Positions 42,946 to 55,580 of a stretch of 64,000 nucleotides of DNA are shown piece after piece. The stretch lies in NCBI GenBank assembly GCA_949752795.1, contig OX457072.1, forward strand, positions 1,178,001-1,242,000, read 5' to 3'. The translations under genes were made by a program, and so were the position numbers. Position 1 is the first letter of the stretch. Every line of letters begins with the position of its first letter. The notes under the pieces are model-generated. The model worked only from the letters and a program-made list of their open reading frames with translations, did no database searches and was not told the origin of the DNA. The DNA comes from Hyperoodon ampullatus (lineage: Eukaryota > Chordata > Mammalia > Artiodactyla > Ziphiidae).

Positions 42946-45900
42946 TGTGGGAGGATTTCCAGCGTTAAATGCCTGTTTGATGCACTTTACCGTGAATTTA
43001 AAATAAAAGGAGTCACTATAACTATGTGCTTTTCCACAGTGTGTGTTCAAGGGTGCGTGTTCTTCTTGGGAGAAGGCCAACTGCTGGGCTCAGACACAAT
43101 CTTTATTTTCATATATTTATTTTTTAGAATGAAGGTGAGGATGTGGATGATAATGAATGGCCGCTGAGGTTCGCATCTGAAGCACACAGGGGTGAGAGGT
43201 AAGATGCAATCAGTCATCCCGAAATATCTTAGAGGATAGTGCGGCTCAGGTAAAAGAAGATGAGATTTGAAAAATGTTCAGTCAATTTAAGTTCAGGTAG
43301 GTCATTGGTGATTAGCAAGAATTTTTTAAATTTACTATTATGAAGCGAAGCTGTCCACAAAATATTGGGTCACACTCTAAATTCCAAAATGACTTTTATT
43401 GGCTGAATCTCAAATCCATTCTTGCTCATTTGATAACTTGATAGTCAGGGGTTTACTTTGCTGCTGTGTTTACTTCCTTTCCTCCAGAGGTCAAGTGATA
43501 AGCTTCTTGCAGTAAGGTTAGGTTACTAGTTAAACTATTACCCTTATCAGCATTACTTTAAATGAAGTGTTCTTATTTCATCATGCTTATTTAACTGAAG
43601 TCTATGGCACAGGTTTTACAGTGTTAATATCTAGCACCAACTCAGATACTCTTCAAGGTTCTGTCTCATAAGGTGCTGTGCTCAGTGACTTGGTGATAAC
43701 AGAAAATTCAGTTACTCTTTCTGTCTTCGTTTTTGACAAATGGAAAACAAAGAGTTTATCCTGAATAATCTCAGACCCTTTCCTGATGTGACTATGTGTG
43801 CGTTTATTTGTGTGTGTGTCTGTGTGTAGGTATCTGAAGATGGGAAGAGCTAAGAATATTGCACATTTCCCCAAGGGGAAATATTCATGTATCATTTCCT
43901 GTATTTTCATCCACATTTAGTGCAGTCAGAAGAGTCAAAGAAAGCACAAGGAAATAGATACTGAAACCCTGACAAGCCCAGAAATATTCAGGCTTCATTC
44001 TATAATGACGACTGTAAATGAATGAAACCTTCCTGATGGTTCCACCGTTGACACGACATAAAGAGTGTTCTGGGCCCATTATCTGGTTGAAACACTTGAA
44101 CTGTTTTGAAATATGGGTTTATGATTCTTAACATTATTTATTTGATATGCATTGACATAAATTTATTTTTTCTCTCTCGACAATTTAAATTTCAGTGTTT
44201 CTGGGGAAAGGATCAGGTAATCACTGAAAGAACTTATTTCCCAGGCTCATAACAGCCCTTTAGCAGAGCACAGCAGCAAAGCCCACGCAAAGTGCTCATT
44301 TCCTGGGGGTCCCAAATGTGTTGTCCTATCATCCGCCTAATAAAGAAAATGTCCCTCGTTTGTGAAAAAGAAATATTTTCAGAAGGATGAGTATGCTTTA
44401 GAAGTCCAGTTTTTTTAACATTATAATCATGAATCAAAAAAGATGCTATAGAAAGAAACTGTTTTAGAAAATATGTCACGATCTTCCATTTCCCTTTCCC
44501 TGGCAATAACATCCTTTTGAATAGACATCACCCAGCCTTTGGACCGTCACCTCTACGACTCTGAAGTAAACGAAGTTAACATGCTAGAAAAGATAAACAG
44601 GAAGGAAGAGGGAACAGCGCCAGGGCTCAAGACAGGCGTGTCCACCGGGCGAGTCAGGAGAGTTTGCATTATCTGGTTACAGATCATCTGGGGGAACGGA
44701 GCCTGGCAGCAGGGGGCTCTCGCTGTGCTCTGAGCATCTGACAAGGCATCATTGGCAGAAAGTCTGCATTCCCAGCCCACTTACCCTGTTTCGGGGATGG
44801 CTGAGAACAGGGGTTCTCATTCTTGCCAAGAACACGTCTTCCAGCTGTTCTGTGGCATCAGAGTTTGAAGGAATTTTGTGCAACATGAAAGACAATTCTC
44901 ATGATTTCGATTTTTAGTTCTCTTCAGCTTCTTTGCTACTCTTATGAACACTTGGAGTTATATCTCCAAGAGATAAACAAGGGAACTAGAAATCACCGGG
45001 AACTCTAGGGGAATTCTCAGTAACTCAAGTCATGTGGGAAATATTCTTCTGAGTCCTTTGTATAGTTTTGTTCTCAGATTGTTTGTATGTTAGGGAATAT
45101 ATGTAAATATAGTTCTTTATACTGTTTCCTCTATTCCAGGCCTGAAGGACAAAGAACACAATCAAACGGTCACTTTACCCCAGCCTCTCCCATGGTTCCT
45201 GGAATTCCAAATCCAAAGGCCCTTCTTTCGCTTTTCCACTTTCCTGGCTGTTACTCCTGTTTGACCTAACAGAGGCCTCATTCTCCAAATCCCTTTCTCC
45301 CTCTGAGTTTTCAGTGAAACAAAGTTAAGGTTATGGAAGATGAAGGATAGCCTTCAGGTCATGGCATCTGCTGGGCCCCGAAGAGGTAGTGGACTGGCTC
45401 CCAGGCTGGTCGCAGAGGACTCTGTGTTTCAGCCTTATAGTCCCCCTGCTCCAGAAGTGAGGACCAGAGCTCTATTGCCGTGGGTGGTGAGCCCAGTGTC
45501 TGCTGGGAAATTCAGTATCTAGGTGGTTATCCTGTTTCATCAAGAACACAGTGTGAGAAAGAGGTGAGATACGTTTCTTCTCCAGTCACATCTTTCTTAT
45601 GCTTTTAGGGACTTTCCTTCCACAGGATATGGGCAGAGCTGTGACTTTGAATAAAGTTTTGAGCTGTTGTCACCTTTGATTAGCTATAGTTATTACCGCC
45701 TGGAGAAAAACGTATTACCGGTAAGAAATCAGGAATGCTGGAACTTGCCCTAAATTTCATCCACGGGAGAGGGAAACACTAGCTCCAGAGAATATATTTA
45801 AATAAACAGTGAGAGACAAAAATAGAGCTGCTCCATGACTTCACTGTGTGGGGTGTAGTTGTTTAGTACAGTGATTAGTAGTAGGTTTTTTTTGTTTGTT

Positions 45901-46659
45901 TTTTTTTTGCTTTGCAAATGCAATAAGAATATCATTACATCCACAGAACGAATTATTTACAAAGTTTGAAAGAAAACTGCTCAGTTCTACAAGGTAAGAA
46001 ACAAAAACATTATAATTTTTTCCATTTTATTGAAAGCCCCCAAAACAGACGTTAGTTGATTACAATAGAGTATATTTTCCCTGAAATGAACTGGGTTGCA
46101 TTTACCTATGTCACCAGTGGGCTTGCAGTAGCCCAGTCAGATTGGAAAATGAGAACATCATTGTCATTAAAGTGGAAGAGAGTGTTCTTCCTTTGAAGTG
46201 ATAGTAATGATAAATGTTACCTTATTTTCCAATCTTTTTTTGGAACTTTAGAGGATTTTAGTAAAGCTGGCAACTTTTCAAAAAAGTAAAAGTGTTATGA
46301 AAATGGAATTTAATTCTTCAAAGCCCTTTCATCCCTTCACTGTAATGACCAAGTCCCGTAGCACACTTCATGGGGAAGGAAGGCTATTTACTGTTGTTTT
46401 TGTTGTGTTTTGTACCTTCAAAGTTATCCTGACAATATATTGGCGGTATTAAGACATGAATACAATAATTGACATATTAAAGAGACAAGAAAATAGAATA
46501 ATTAGGTTTTAGGCAGCAAATAGTTTTGAGAAATGCAGATTACAATAGACCAATTTCCTGACTGTATGTAACTTTATATATATGTAACTTTATTTTTGAG
46601 ATTTCTCTCTTCCTTCTCTGTTTGTCATCTCTAACTATTTAATATAATATCTAAATCTT
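42946..46659. other. Unique-looking non-coding sequence
   Basis: About 3.7 kb with no named repeat and no gene. A short degenerate (TG)n lies at 43796-43829, T runs at 45889-45909, and a tandem-like 'tatgtaacttta' pair at about 46565-46592. Frames at 44234-44780 and 45087-45522 are short and lack domains. The interval is notable for lacking young insertions. Confidence 0.45.
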
Positions 46660-46735
46660 AAAATAATACCTTCCATTTACCGGGCTCTTCCTGTGTGCCA
46701 GGATTAGGCACTAGTGTTGGTGATCTGGGCACTAA
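46660..46735 (-). repeat. MIR fragment, antisense
   Basis: 'aataataccttccatttaccgggctcttcctgtgtgccaggattaggcactag' matches the start of antisense MIR (aatagctaacatttattgagcgcttactatgtgccaggcactgttctaagc). Confidence 0.65.
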
Positions 46736-47956
46736 TGTTCCAGGATTCGGGGAATCAGGTGACTTCCTGGCAGCCGATGACGACAGGCCTGGGGTGCGGA
46801 CGGGCCTCTGACTACAGGACGTCCTCTTCTGCTCAGTCGTGGCCTCCTTTTCATGGTGACGCTTAAGAATTCTACGTCTTCCATGAAGTCGTTCCCTTTA
46901 GATGTTTAAAAATTCCTTTAAGAGTTAATACTTGGTCCACAGTATTTTAAGGTACATAGCGGCCCCGCAGGAAATTCAGCTGCTGTTACAGCTCAGGCGA
47001 GCAGAGCAAGTGTAGGCCCCTCGGAGACACCGTGCTGAGTGTCACGTAGCGGGGGAGGGGGAACAGGAGACGGAGGACACCTCAGGAGCTCCACTCAGCA
47101 AGCCTGGTGAGCAATGCAATCTGCACGTTTGTTTTAAGAAGTTCAGTTTCTCTTACAAGAGAAGGATTCCCTTCTCTCTCCCCCTGCTTCTCAGGTGGAA
47201 GTGGGGTCCTAGGGGAGCAGCGGTGGGGACGTGCCCTGAAGGTTCTGGACTCGGGAACGCCCCGAGTTCTCCTGATCTCCCTCCTTATCCGTCCCTTTCA
47301 CCTTGATGCTGTCTGTCCTGCTGGCACCGTCGAGCTCAAAGCTCTTACCCGCCAGAGTCTGATTTTCCTCTGGCTTGGCGGTGGGCTGCGTGCACCTGGC
47401 TGACGAGCCTCCCCGGCTTCTGCAGCCACAGGGCCTGAGTTGTCGCCTGGTCCCCCATCCAAGCCCAGCGCCCAGTGACCCACCACCTCCCGAGCTCCAA
47501 TGTCATGGGCTCCACAGGGCTGGTCCAAGCGGCATCCTCCCTTCGTGTGACTGAGCTGAGCTGCCTGTTCTACATCTTGAGCCCCCCCATTGTAGGTGTG
47601 GAAAAGGGGGGCTGAGGCAGGGGGTAGGGCCCCCGGGAGAATGCTTTTGCAGAGTTTTCACTGGGGATGAGCGAGTGAGAGCTTGTTGTGTGATGGGGAG
47701 CTACTGTGACAGTGACATTGTGACCTCGGGTTAAAGGTGAATGCCGAGCTTGTTGCCCTTTGCTGGATTTTCTCCTCTCTGGACCAGACGCTTACTTATC
47801 ACTCTCTGTTTCAAGCAAGCTCAGGTCCTACATAAACCTTGCCCAAATGTTTTAACCTATTGTTTAAACTAATAACCGGAATCAGATGCGGTTTAACCTT
47901 TCTCAGATACTGCCTTTACACTGGAATCATTTGCCTTTGTGGTTTGTCGGAGACTG
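46736..47956. other. GC-richer unassigned sequence
   Basis: GC content rises at 46760-47640. A plus-strand frame of 98 codons (47107-47403) and minus-strand frames overlap it. I see no conserved domain, credible splice structure or CpG-island density. It is the most gene-like patch by composition only. Confidence 0.4.
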
Positions 47957-48195
47957 CAGGATAATGTTTTTTTTTTTTTTTTTTTTTTTTTGCAGTACGC
48001 GGGCCTCTCACTGTTGTGGCCTCTCCCGTTGCAGAGCACAGGCTCCGGACGCGCAGGCTCAGTGGCCATGGCTCACGGGCCCAGCCACCCTGCAGCATGT
48101 GGGATCTTCCTGGACCGGGGCACAAACCCGCGTCCCCTGCATCGGCAGGCAGACTCTCAACCACTGCGCCACCAGGGAAGCCCAGGATAATGTTT
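47957..48195 (-). mobile_element. CHR-type tRNA-derived SINE, antisense, with TSD
   Basis: The body is 47970-48182, beginning with a T run of about 26 bases and ending in 'gcgccaccagggaagcc'. A perfect 13-base duplication CAGGATAATGTTT is at 47957-47969 and 48183-48195. Long homopolymer tail and perfect TSD point to a recent insertion. Confidence 0.96.
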
Positions 48196-50404
48196 AATGA
48201 TGATGTCTGTTTGGGCTACAGATACTTGTTGGCTCATCGTAAAGTTAACGAATTGAATGAACTAATGAATAGTGAATCGCAAATTTGCCTGGTTTTAATG
48301 GAATTTTATTTTTAAGTTAATTCCTAAAGAAGATTCTAACATGGTAAATTCGTTTAATGTCACCTCTGGTAACGGATAGCTTTGAAGATGCTTATTATTC
48401 AAAATAAATATTAACGAATTGCTAATGCCCTTTGTGGTCTCACTCTATTAAAATAAAATTAGTTGTCTACTGGTTTAACACAATGTTCTAAAGGTAATAA
48501 AATATTATACAAGAGGCAAAACTGTGAAGCTGCGTTCAATACCATGCAGAAGGTGTGTGTATTTTCAGCTTCCCGTCCAAGGTCGGAGGCTGTTGAGGTG
48601 AGACTCCAGCCAAACCTCAGTGTCAGACTGGAAAAAACCCATTGTTATTAAAGAATGAGACCAGTTAGATACATGAGTCCCACACTGAGCTCAGCTCTGT
48701 AGCTTATTTTGCTAATATATTCTTTTCAGGGCCAAAATGTAGCATCTGAGGAAATATCCATAGCAGTCCTGCTTGGATCATGTGTCCTATTTCACCAGGA
48801 AAAATTTTTCTCTCTGAGCTGAGTAGAGAAACCACACTAAACTATACTTGGCACAAATAAGGCTTACGCTCAATTACAATTCAAAAGAGTTTCACTTATC
48901 TTATATCTTGTGTAAAAATACCTCTTTATTGCCTCTCAGTTCCTCTATCAGAGGTTCTGCTTCATAATAGATAAACTCACTTTTCAGGGTTGAGATTTAA
49001 CTGCTTGAAATTGGCACATAGTGAATCTGTGGGGCTGAGGTAATATTCCCTCTGGGTTTGGCCCGTTTTCTCCTCTTACACAAGTGATGAGGAAAGGAAC
49101 AGGGACAGCCTGAGAGGCTAACAGTTAACCTTTTAAAATAAATTTTGAGAACTTTATGTAAAGCAAAACTCACATTTATTGCCTTACAGATTCTGCTGTG
49201 TATAAAACATAATGACTGATTCTCTCTACAAAATGACTGACATTCAGGCTCAGATTTTCCTGTAATCTTCTCATTACAGTGGCTCAGAAAGCCTTGACTT
49301 GTTCATTTAAAATATACTAAATTGATATAGATTTTAATATATTTATCAAGTGTAGTATTTTTTATAGTTAGCAATTTCCAAATTTCTTCTTAAGTGAAAA
49401 ATGGCTTGTATTATTGTATTTTTCCCTTAGAGGGAAATCTGTCCTGGGCTCGCAGATGATTCGCCTAAAAACTAAGGCCCAGATGTGCACCGTTTACTCT
49501 TCATTTTCAGAGTGTAAATCCCCCCCACCACGCAGACTTCACGCTATCCTGTGACATCACTGATCTGAGAAGTGGAGAAGGGACGTGAACAACCAGCTTT
49601 CTCAAGGGTCTCGGAGCTGCTCGAGCCCATCACTTGCTGTAACTTAGTTGTCACGGGCAGGGGATGGCAGGCTTTCTAAATGGCAATGGAAAAAATTATA
49701 GAGATACGTGTAGGCATCTTGGGGAAATGGTAACCTTTACTAAGTCGATATATTATATCTGGATTACAAAGTAGGAAATGCTAATTCAGTTATTTGGTCA
49801 TCAAATAATCTATGTTAAATTAATATTGTAGAGGAAAGTAATTAAAAACAACTTTAAGGAGAAGCTCTGCTCGCCTTTATTACTCACTAATGGAAAACAT
49901 TAAGATCCCTTGGAATTAATAAATAAATCCTGAATAAAATACAGATTTATCTTGTAAAGCCCTTCTTTATTCTTTTTATATGGGAATTTGAGAATAAAAT
50001 TACCAAGGGTGAGAAATGTGAATTGAAAGACATGAAAAAGGATATTGAATGCTGCAATTTAACACTGTTCAAATTCAAGGCATGGGAACACTGGTCATTA
50101 TTATCCTCCTTACAAGTCAATCCCAAGAAATCTGTTAGTAGGCAGATTATTTCTAATAACTGTGTAGGGATTTTGGTCTTATTAGTGCTTAAGTCCTGGA
50201 ATAGCTACCACCTGAACCATCAGAAGATATAGCTTTTTTATCATTAATGGGTAAAAACTGGGGACAAATGCCAATACTTATTTACTCATTGTTAATATGT
50301 ATTAATTACAGAAATACTACCTGGCAGAAGCATAAGGAGAACCTCTAGTTTGGGGAACAGAGAAACTTAGACTGAAATGCCTATGATTTCATTTAACAAA
50401 CGGA
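48196..50404. other. Unique-looking AT-rich sequence
   Basis: About 2.2 kb, no gene and no named repeat. The frame at 48463-48651 is too short and unsupported. Confidence 0.45.
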
Positions 50405-50545
50405 CAACTCACCTGATAATTAATTGAGTTGTGTCCTCAACCGTAAACTGGAAATAGTGGTACCTTCTTTGCGAGGTTATTTTAGGGGTTGAAAAGAATG
50501 CTTGCACAGTCTTTGTACAGTGCTGGGATGAGACAGATATTCAGC
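50405..50545 (+). repeat. MIR SINE (ancient), sense
   Basis: 'gagttgtgtcctcaaccgtaaactggaaatagtggtaccttctttgcgaggttattttaggggttgaaaag' then 'gcttgcacagtctttgtacagtgctgggatgagacagatattcagcag' follows MIR 3' order (cctcatctgtaaaatggggataatagtacc...gcacagtgcctggcacatagtaagc). Confidence 0.78.
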
Positions 50546-51839
50546 AGATAGCAGCTCAGATAGTGTTACAGGTGGTGAGAGCTGGAATCAGGAAGCAGAA
50601 GCTTGGAAAGTATAGGAAAGGTGTTTATTGTCACAGAATTACAACCAACAAACATCAGCCTCAAGCACAAGTTTCTCAACTCCTACTCTGGTGTTTCTTT
50701 CAAGGACACCATTGGCATACAATAGTAATTTGTGAAAAACTTGAACTGTCGAAAAATGTGTTGATACTATAAATGGATCTGCTGAAACCAAAATAATCAT
50801 TTCTCTTGGCTGTCGAGAGAGGTGTAATATCTCCACATTGTGTTTCACTGGTACAGATGCTAATTGATTAAAGTACAGAGAAGATCACTAGGTATAATAT
50901 TGGCACTGTTTCCAGACATCTGAACAGAGTAACTGGCTTTGACACACCTGCTGAGAAGCGGTGGAAGGTAAGCAGGCAGGGCTCTGCGGCCACGTCAGGG
51001 GCGTGGGCTCAGATTCCCAGTCACGTGGTGGCTGCTGGGCTGCACTCTCCCCCCGAGGCTGGACCAGAAGGACCTGCTTCCAAGGTCACGGGGTGGCTGA
51101 GAGCATCTGTTTTATTGCAGCTACTTGACTGCAGGCTGGAGCCTTCTCAGAAAGGCAGCCAGAAACCACTCACCGACCGTTCTGCGTGGGACTCTCCAAC
51201 CAAGGCAGAAAAGAAAGTCTTTTTGCTCAGACAGAAGATTATGTAACACAGCACAATCACGGAAGTGACGACCCAGGACCTTTACCATATTTTATTGGTT
51301 AAAAGCAAGTCCCAGTTTTGTCCACAAGCAGGGATGTGAACAGCCTTACACAAAAGTATGGATGTCCTTGCATGCACACAAGGGTATGAATCCAGGAGGT
51401 GGGCATGTGAACTTGAAGTTCACCTTCCAGTCTGTTGGCCACAAGTACTAATAGTAATTTGAGATTAAAATGATGTAAATATATGGAAACGTTGCTTGCT
51501 AACTCTTAGATAACATATTTGTGTGTCAGTAAATATTTGGTCACTTGAACAATTTTTAACCTTCCAGCCCAATAAGGCATTTGATCTTTGTTATGACTAT
51601 AAATACAGAGAAGAGAAGTAGAAAATTTGGAAGGCTCAGAATATAGGCTTTCTTTGAAAAATGCACTGCAGAAAAGTCAGTACCTTGAACTTACTGGGGG
51701 GATTTCCACCTGACTTTAACAAAAAAAATTGGGTGGAAAAATCCCATACACCAATAAACCCGGAGGCTGAGGAGGGCCAGGTATCTGAGGCAGTGAGAGT
51801 GTGGAGAGGACCCCAAGGCAAAAGCCACAGCCTTGGATG
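50546..51839. other. Unassigned sequence
   Basis: No gene or named repeat in about 1.3 kb. Opposed overlapping frames at 50563-50848 and 51636-52017 look accidental. Confidence 0.4.
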
Positions 51840-51995
51840 CCCTAATCCAGTAGGTGACCTCGCAGCACTTCTGCCATATCATGTCCTTAGAAGTGAGTCA
51901 CTGGGTCTAGTTTACACTCAGGTCGGGTGGTTGCTACAGGGCAGGGGTCCTGGAGACAGGACTGTGTGTGCATCTCAGACGCTGCCCGCCACAGG
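51840..51995 (-). repeat. Old LTR-like fragment, antisense
   Basis: 'gacctcgcagcacttctgccatatcatgtccttagaagtgagtcactgggtctagtttacactcaggtcgggtgg' follows the order of an old mammalian repeat with 'cacttctgccatattctattggttagaagcgagtcactaggtccagcccacactcaagg'. I take this to be part of a MaLR-like LTR, but the family name is uncertain. Confidence 0.5.
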
Positions 51996-52094
51996 TGCTG
52001 GTGTCCTGGTAAAATAGCACATGCAGGAAGAGGGGATATAACATGCATTAGTGGTCACAATGTCCTAGGTGTCTTTCTTTATCATACTGGCTTT

Positions 52095-52190
52095 ACCTGC
52101 ACACGACTTTTGGAAACTGACCTTCAGAGACATTGTGGAAATTGGCTGAGGTCACAGAGCAGGGATGTGACCCGAGGGCTACATTCACCA
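52095..52190 (-). repeat. MIR fragment, antisense
   Basis: 'ttggaaactgaccttcagagacattgtggaaattggctgaggtcacagagcagggatgtgaccc' parallels the antisense MIR 'gaggaaactgaggcacagagaggttaagtaacttgcccaaggtcacacagc'. Confidence 0.6.
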
Positions 52191-52502
52191 GGTCCTCATT
52201 TCAGGCAGCATCCCCTTAATGACATGTGCTGGCCTGATTATGGCAATTCAGTGGGATACTAGAGCAGCTCAAAAACATACCAAGTTTTAAACCACTCAGG
52301 GTAAGAGATATCTTTACAATTCTGAGTTTTACCAGAGATTCTTACAAAAGAGCACAGCCCATACCTGGTGTTGAAATGAGTTAAATTCAGTGTTTTAACT
52401 GTTGTTCTGTGGCTTGGTGTTGGTGACACTTTCTCTGTGGCCCGTTTCTGACCTACATAAGTGGATAGGTAGCCAATCAGTCTTTCTCTCTCTATTTCTT
52501 CT

Positions 52503-52505
<3 letters not shown>

Positions 52506-52539
<34 letters not shown>
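52506..52539 (+). repeat. (CA)17 microsatellite
   Basis: An uninterrupted run of 17 AC units. Likely polymorphic in length. Confidence 0.97.
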
Positions 52540-52542
<3 letters not shown>

Positions 52543-53334
52543 GTGACTATTCAGAAACCAGAACTAGAGGCATGTATCTGTCACCCCGACTACCCACATC
52601 CGTTCTACGTTAACCCTTCTTCTGCTTCCTTCTTTCCCGAGGCTGATACTAACCACTGATCCCTTTGGACTCCACACACCTTCCCAATCTACCCAGTCAC
52701 TTATGAGCTCATAGCCATAATTTTTTTTTAATTTTAAATTTCATATTGGATCTCCCTTTCTTGTCCCTAAATGACATCCTGTGAATGTTCCATACATTTT
52801 CAGCCATCACATTCGACTGTTCAAAGTCCAATCCAGTTCAAAAACCAACCTCAAAAGTGGTTTAAATCTTATCGCTTTTCCACAAAGCCGCTGGGTGCTG
52901 TGTCGCAGACCTGAGGTGAGGGATGGAGGAGGCACAACTTTTCACTCCTCCCCCTTCATCTGTTCCACTCTCCCTGCCCTGTTCAACCAGTCAGGTTGCA
53001 GATGTAAGCAGTCATAGTAAATGTTTTAGGTTTGTAACGTTAATTAAAATTAAATTCCCCAAATCACAGCCCTGGAAAAAGGCAGCATTGAGTCAACTTC
53101 TGTGTCCTTCTTGTCCTTGAGTGACCGTTTGTCACCTTCCTTAAACCAGATGTATTCCCCCCTCATCCATAAGCGGGTAGCAAACATTCTGCTAATATTA
53201 TTTCCCTAAATGCGTGCGATGAATCCTCTTCCATGCAAGAAAAAAGAAAAAGGAAAACTAGAAGGAGGTAAAGACTTCCAGCAGCACATTAACTTGCTTC
53301 GTACAGATTTTCATCCCAGAGAAAGGATGTTGAA
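52540..53334. other. Unassigned sequence
   Basis: About 800 bp, no gene and no named repeat. A T/A run lies at 52722-52740. Confidence 0.4.
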
Positions 53335-53740
53335 TATTTGTGGAAGGCAGGCTGATCCCCAAATATGCCTTATGTATAAACCCCTGAAACGTGTGGATCT
53401 AGAGGGATTAGCCTGGATGGGCCCAGTGTGATCACAAGAGACAGACCCCGAGCAGGAGAAGGGTCCCAGGACCATGACTGGCTGGACGCTGGAGGGGCCG
53501 CAAGGACAGTGCGGGAAGAAGCTGAGTTCTGCACCATCGGAGCCTGGAAGAGGACCCCAGCCTCAGATGAGAAAGGCAGTGCCCGCCCACACCTCAATTT
53601 CAGCCCTGAGAGACCCTGAGCAGAGAATCCAGCCACCCTGGGCTGGACTTCTGACCAGAAGTAAGGTGAGCTGATAAATGGGGATTGTTTTAAGACACTA
53701 AAAGTGTGGGAATTTGTTAGAAAACTAATACAATTTTTAA
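53335..53740 (+). mobile_element. LTR resembling ERVL-MaLR (MLT-type), sense
   Basis: Begins 'tatttgtggaaggcaggctgatccccaaatatgcc' and proceeds to 'ggatctagagggattagcctggatgggcccagtgtgatcacaag', 'gctggacgctgg', 'acctcaatttcagccctgagagaccctgagcagagaatccagcc', 'ggacttctgaccagaag', and ends 'ttgttttaagacactaaaagtgtgggaatttgttagaaaactaatac'. That order (date/GATC block, 'cttgatttcagccctgtgagaccc', 'taagccactaagtttgtggtaatttgtt') is a solo ancient LTR. Frames at 53370-53674 are open on both strands because the LTR is GC-rich here and are not genes. Confidence 0.75.
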
Positions 53741-55439
53741 ACTGATGCCTAAATATGTATTATACACAGACTGTGGGATGAGGCCGTGCCCCATGACATT
53801 GGTTACATATGGGATCAAATCGAACATTCCCAAGGCCCTGGGCAGTGGTCAGGGCCTGTGAATGAGCAGCCGTCATAAGCAGTTTTTAGCAGTTCTGCAT
53901 CAGCTGGCTTATTCCATGGGGAGAATAACCCAATAAACATCCTTACTTGACATAATTGTATCTTATAATAAAGCAATAATCTCAGGCTTATTTCTCGATT
54001 TCTCCCTCTCCACTCCCGGCCCAACTAATATGTTATAAGCCCCCATAATGTCAAGTGTGTGTATGCTTCAAGATGTAATACACCATTCTATTCATTTCCA
54101 CAGCCCTGAACTCCCTCAATGATAAAATTCTTGAAAGTTCAAGAGGTGTGTTTTTTACCTATATTTTATACTCAGGTTTGCATAGGTGACATGGATTCAA
54201 TGTTTAAATCATTTTTAAAATTATCCATGTAATTAATGAATAATTGCACCTTGTATTTTATCAGCTATTAAAGTGTGTCCACCTCTTCTATAATCTCTCT
54301 CTATAAGTGCCTGTGTGTGTGTGTCTTTCAGTTCATAATTTTTGGAAACCAATTTTTTTCCCTAGGCTGATTGTCTTAAGTTATCTTTAAAAATAGAAAT
54401 TTTGAGGTTTCAATTTCAGAAGTAATAAATCTATTTTATAATAATGGATCACATTAGAAAAGTATTCAATTTTTAGCATCAGGTAGTCTTATGAAGTTTT
54501 CTCTCTTGAGATTTGCACATTCAATGTGCAACAGATTTTCAGAGAATACTAAGTGAAATTGTTTAATTTTTGTTTCAAGGAAAGTAATTCTACAAGGACA
54601 AAAAAATAATTAAAATAACAAATAGATGTTTTAAATTTGTGCTATTTAAATAGATCTAACTCTAAGAAAAGAATTGGCTAGATGTATTTAGCATTAAAAT
54701 ATCTAAAATGCTTCCAGAATAATCAAATAATTGTCAGTCACTTATAAATATCTAGTAATCGCAGCTTTTCTACAGCTATGAAGTTGTAACCTAGATGCTG
54801 TTACAGATGCGTTCTGCCTGCCCGCGGGAAGCGCGTGGAGCAGATGTGGAGGATGCCTGAGGTACTGGAGCAAAAAGAATGTCTTCAAGTTCAGAGGAAG
54901 ATTTTCCCCCTTGTGCAATCATTAAATCTGATAAAATTTAAGACTTTGCTTCTGGACCTTGATTTGGACAGATGCGGGGAAAGGCGTGTAGGAGACCCCA
55001 TCAGAGGAAGTAATAGTGCAGAGCAGTTAGTGGGTGTCCGTCACCTTGCCGAGGGTGTGGTGGCCCACCTAACATGGACCACTGCTGACTTCTGGACCAG
55101 AGAACTGGCCACGTGGACAACTATTTAAATGCCCTAAAATTGTGATGTGTCACGATTGCAGGGAAAGATGCCAAAATATCTTTCCTATGAATATGTATGA
55201 ATGTTACGGTAATTATGTGCTATCCAAAACTATGTCACACACCACGTGGCTGTGGCGGATGCATTCCTGTTACAAAGCCTTAGTCACTCTGTGTGTCCAC
55301 GTGAGTTGGCCGTTCCTCGCACACAAAGTGGCACGTATCTCCCGTCCCCATTGATGTCTGAGTCCATCTTTGTCCCGGGGATGTTAGCAGACGTGGTAGG
55401 AGGGAAGGCTCGGTTCCCACTTGCCCTCAGCCTGGGAAG
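53741..55439. other. Unassigned sequence, AT-rich then mixed
   Basis: No gene. A short (TG)n lies at 54313-54324. The frame at 54835-55128 (97 codons, plus) carries a 'LLDLDLDRCGE' segment but no recognised domain. Part of 54960-55130 may belong to an old LTR. Confidence 0.4.
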
Positions 55440-55580
55440 ACCATGCGTCAGGCAGCCCCCTGTCCCCCTGAAGATGAATGAAGCCCTGCCCCGCCCTGGA
55501 TCAGCCAACACCCAGCACATACCTTGCACAGCAAGAATAAACTACAGCTTTGGGGACAACTGAGATTTGGTTTGTTATGC
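55440..55580 (+). repeat. Possible LTR 3' end
   Basis: 'ccttgcacagcaagaataaactacagctttggggacaactgagatttggtttgttatgcagagttatgac' resembles the ends of old LTRs (poly-A signal, 'ttttaagccactgagattttggggtttgtttgttatgcagcat'). Too decayed to name. Confidence 0.45.

Noticed and set aside
46736..47640. GC-rise considered as a CpG-island promoter
   Set aside because: CpG count is too sparse and spread, and no transcript-like structure follows.
53370..53674. Overlapping frames on both strands suggesting an exon
   Set aside because: Entirely within a MaLR-like LTR.
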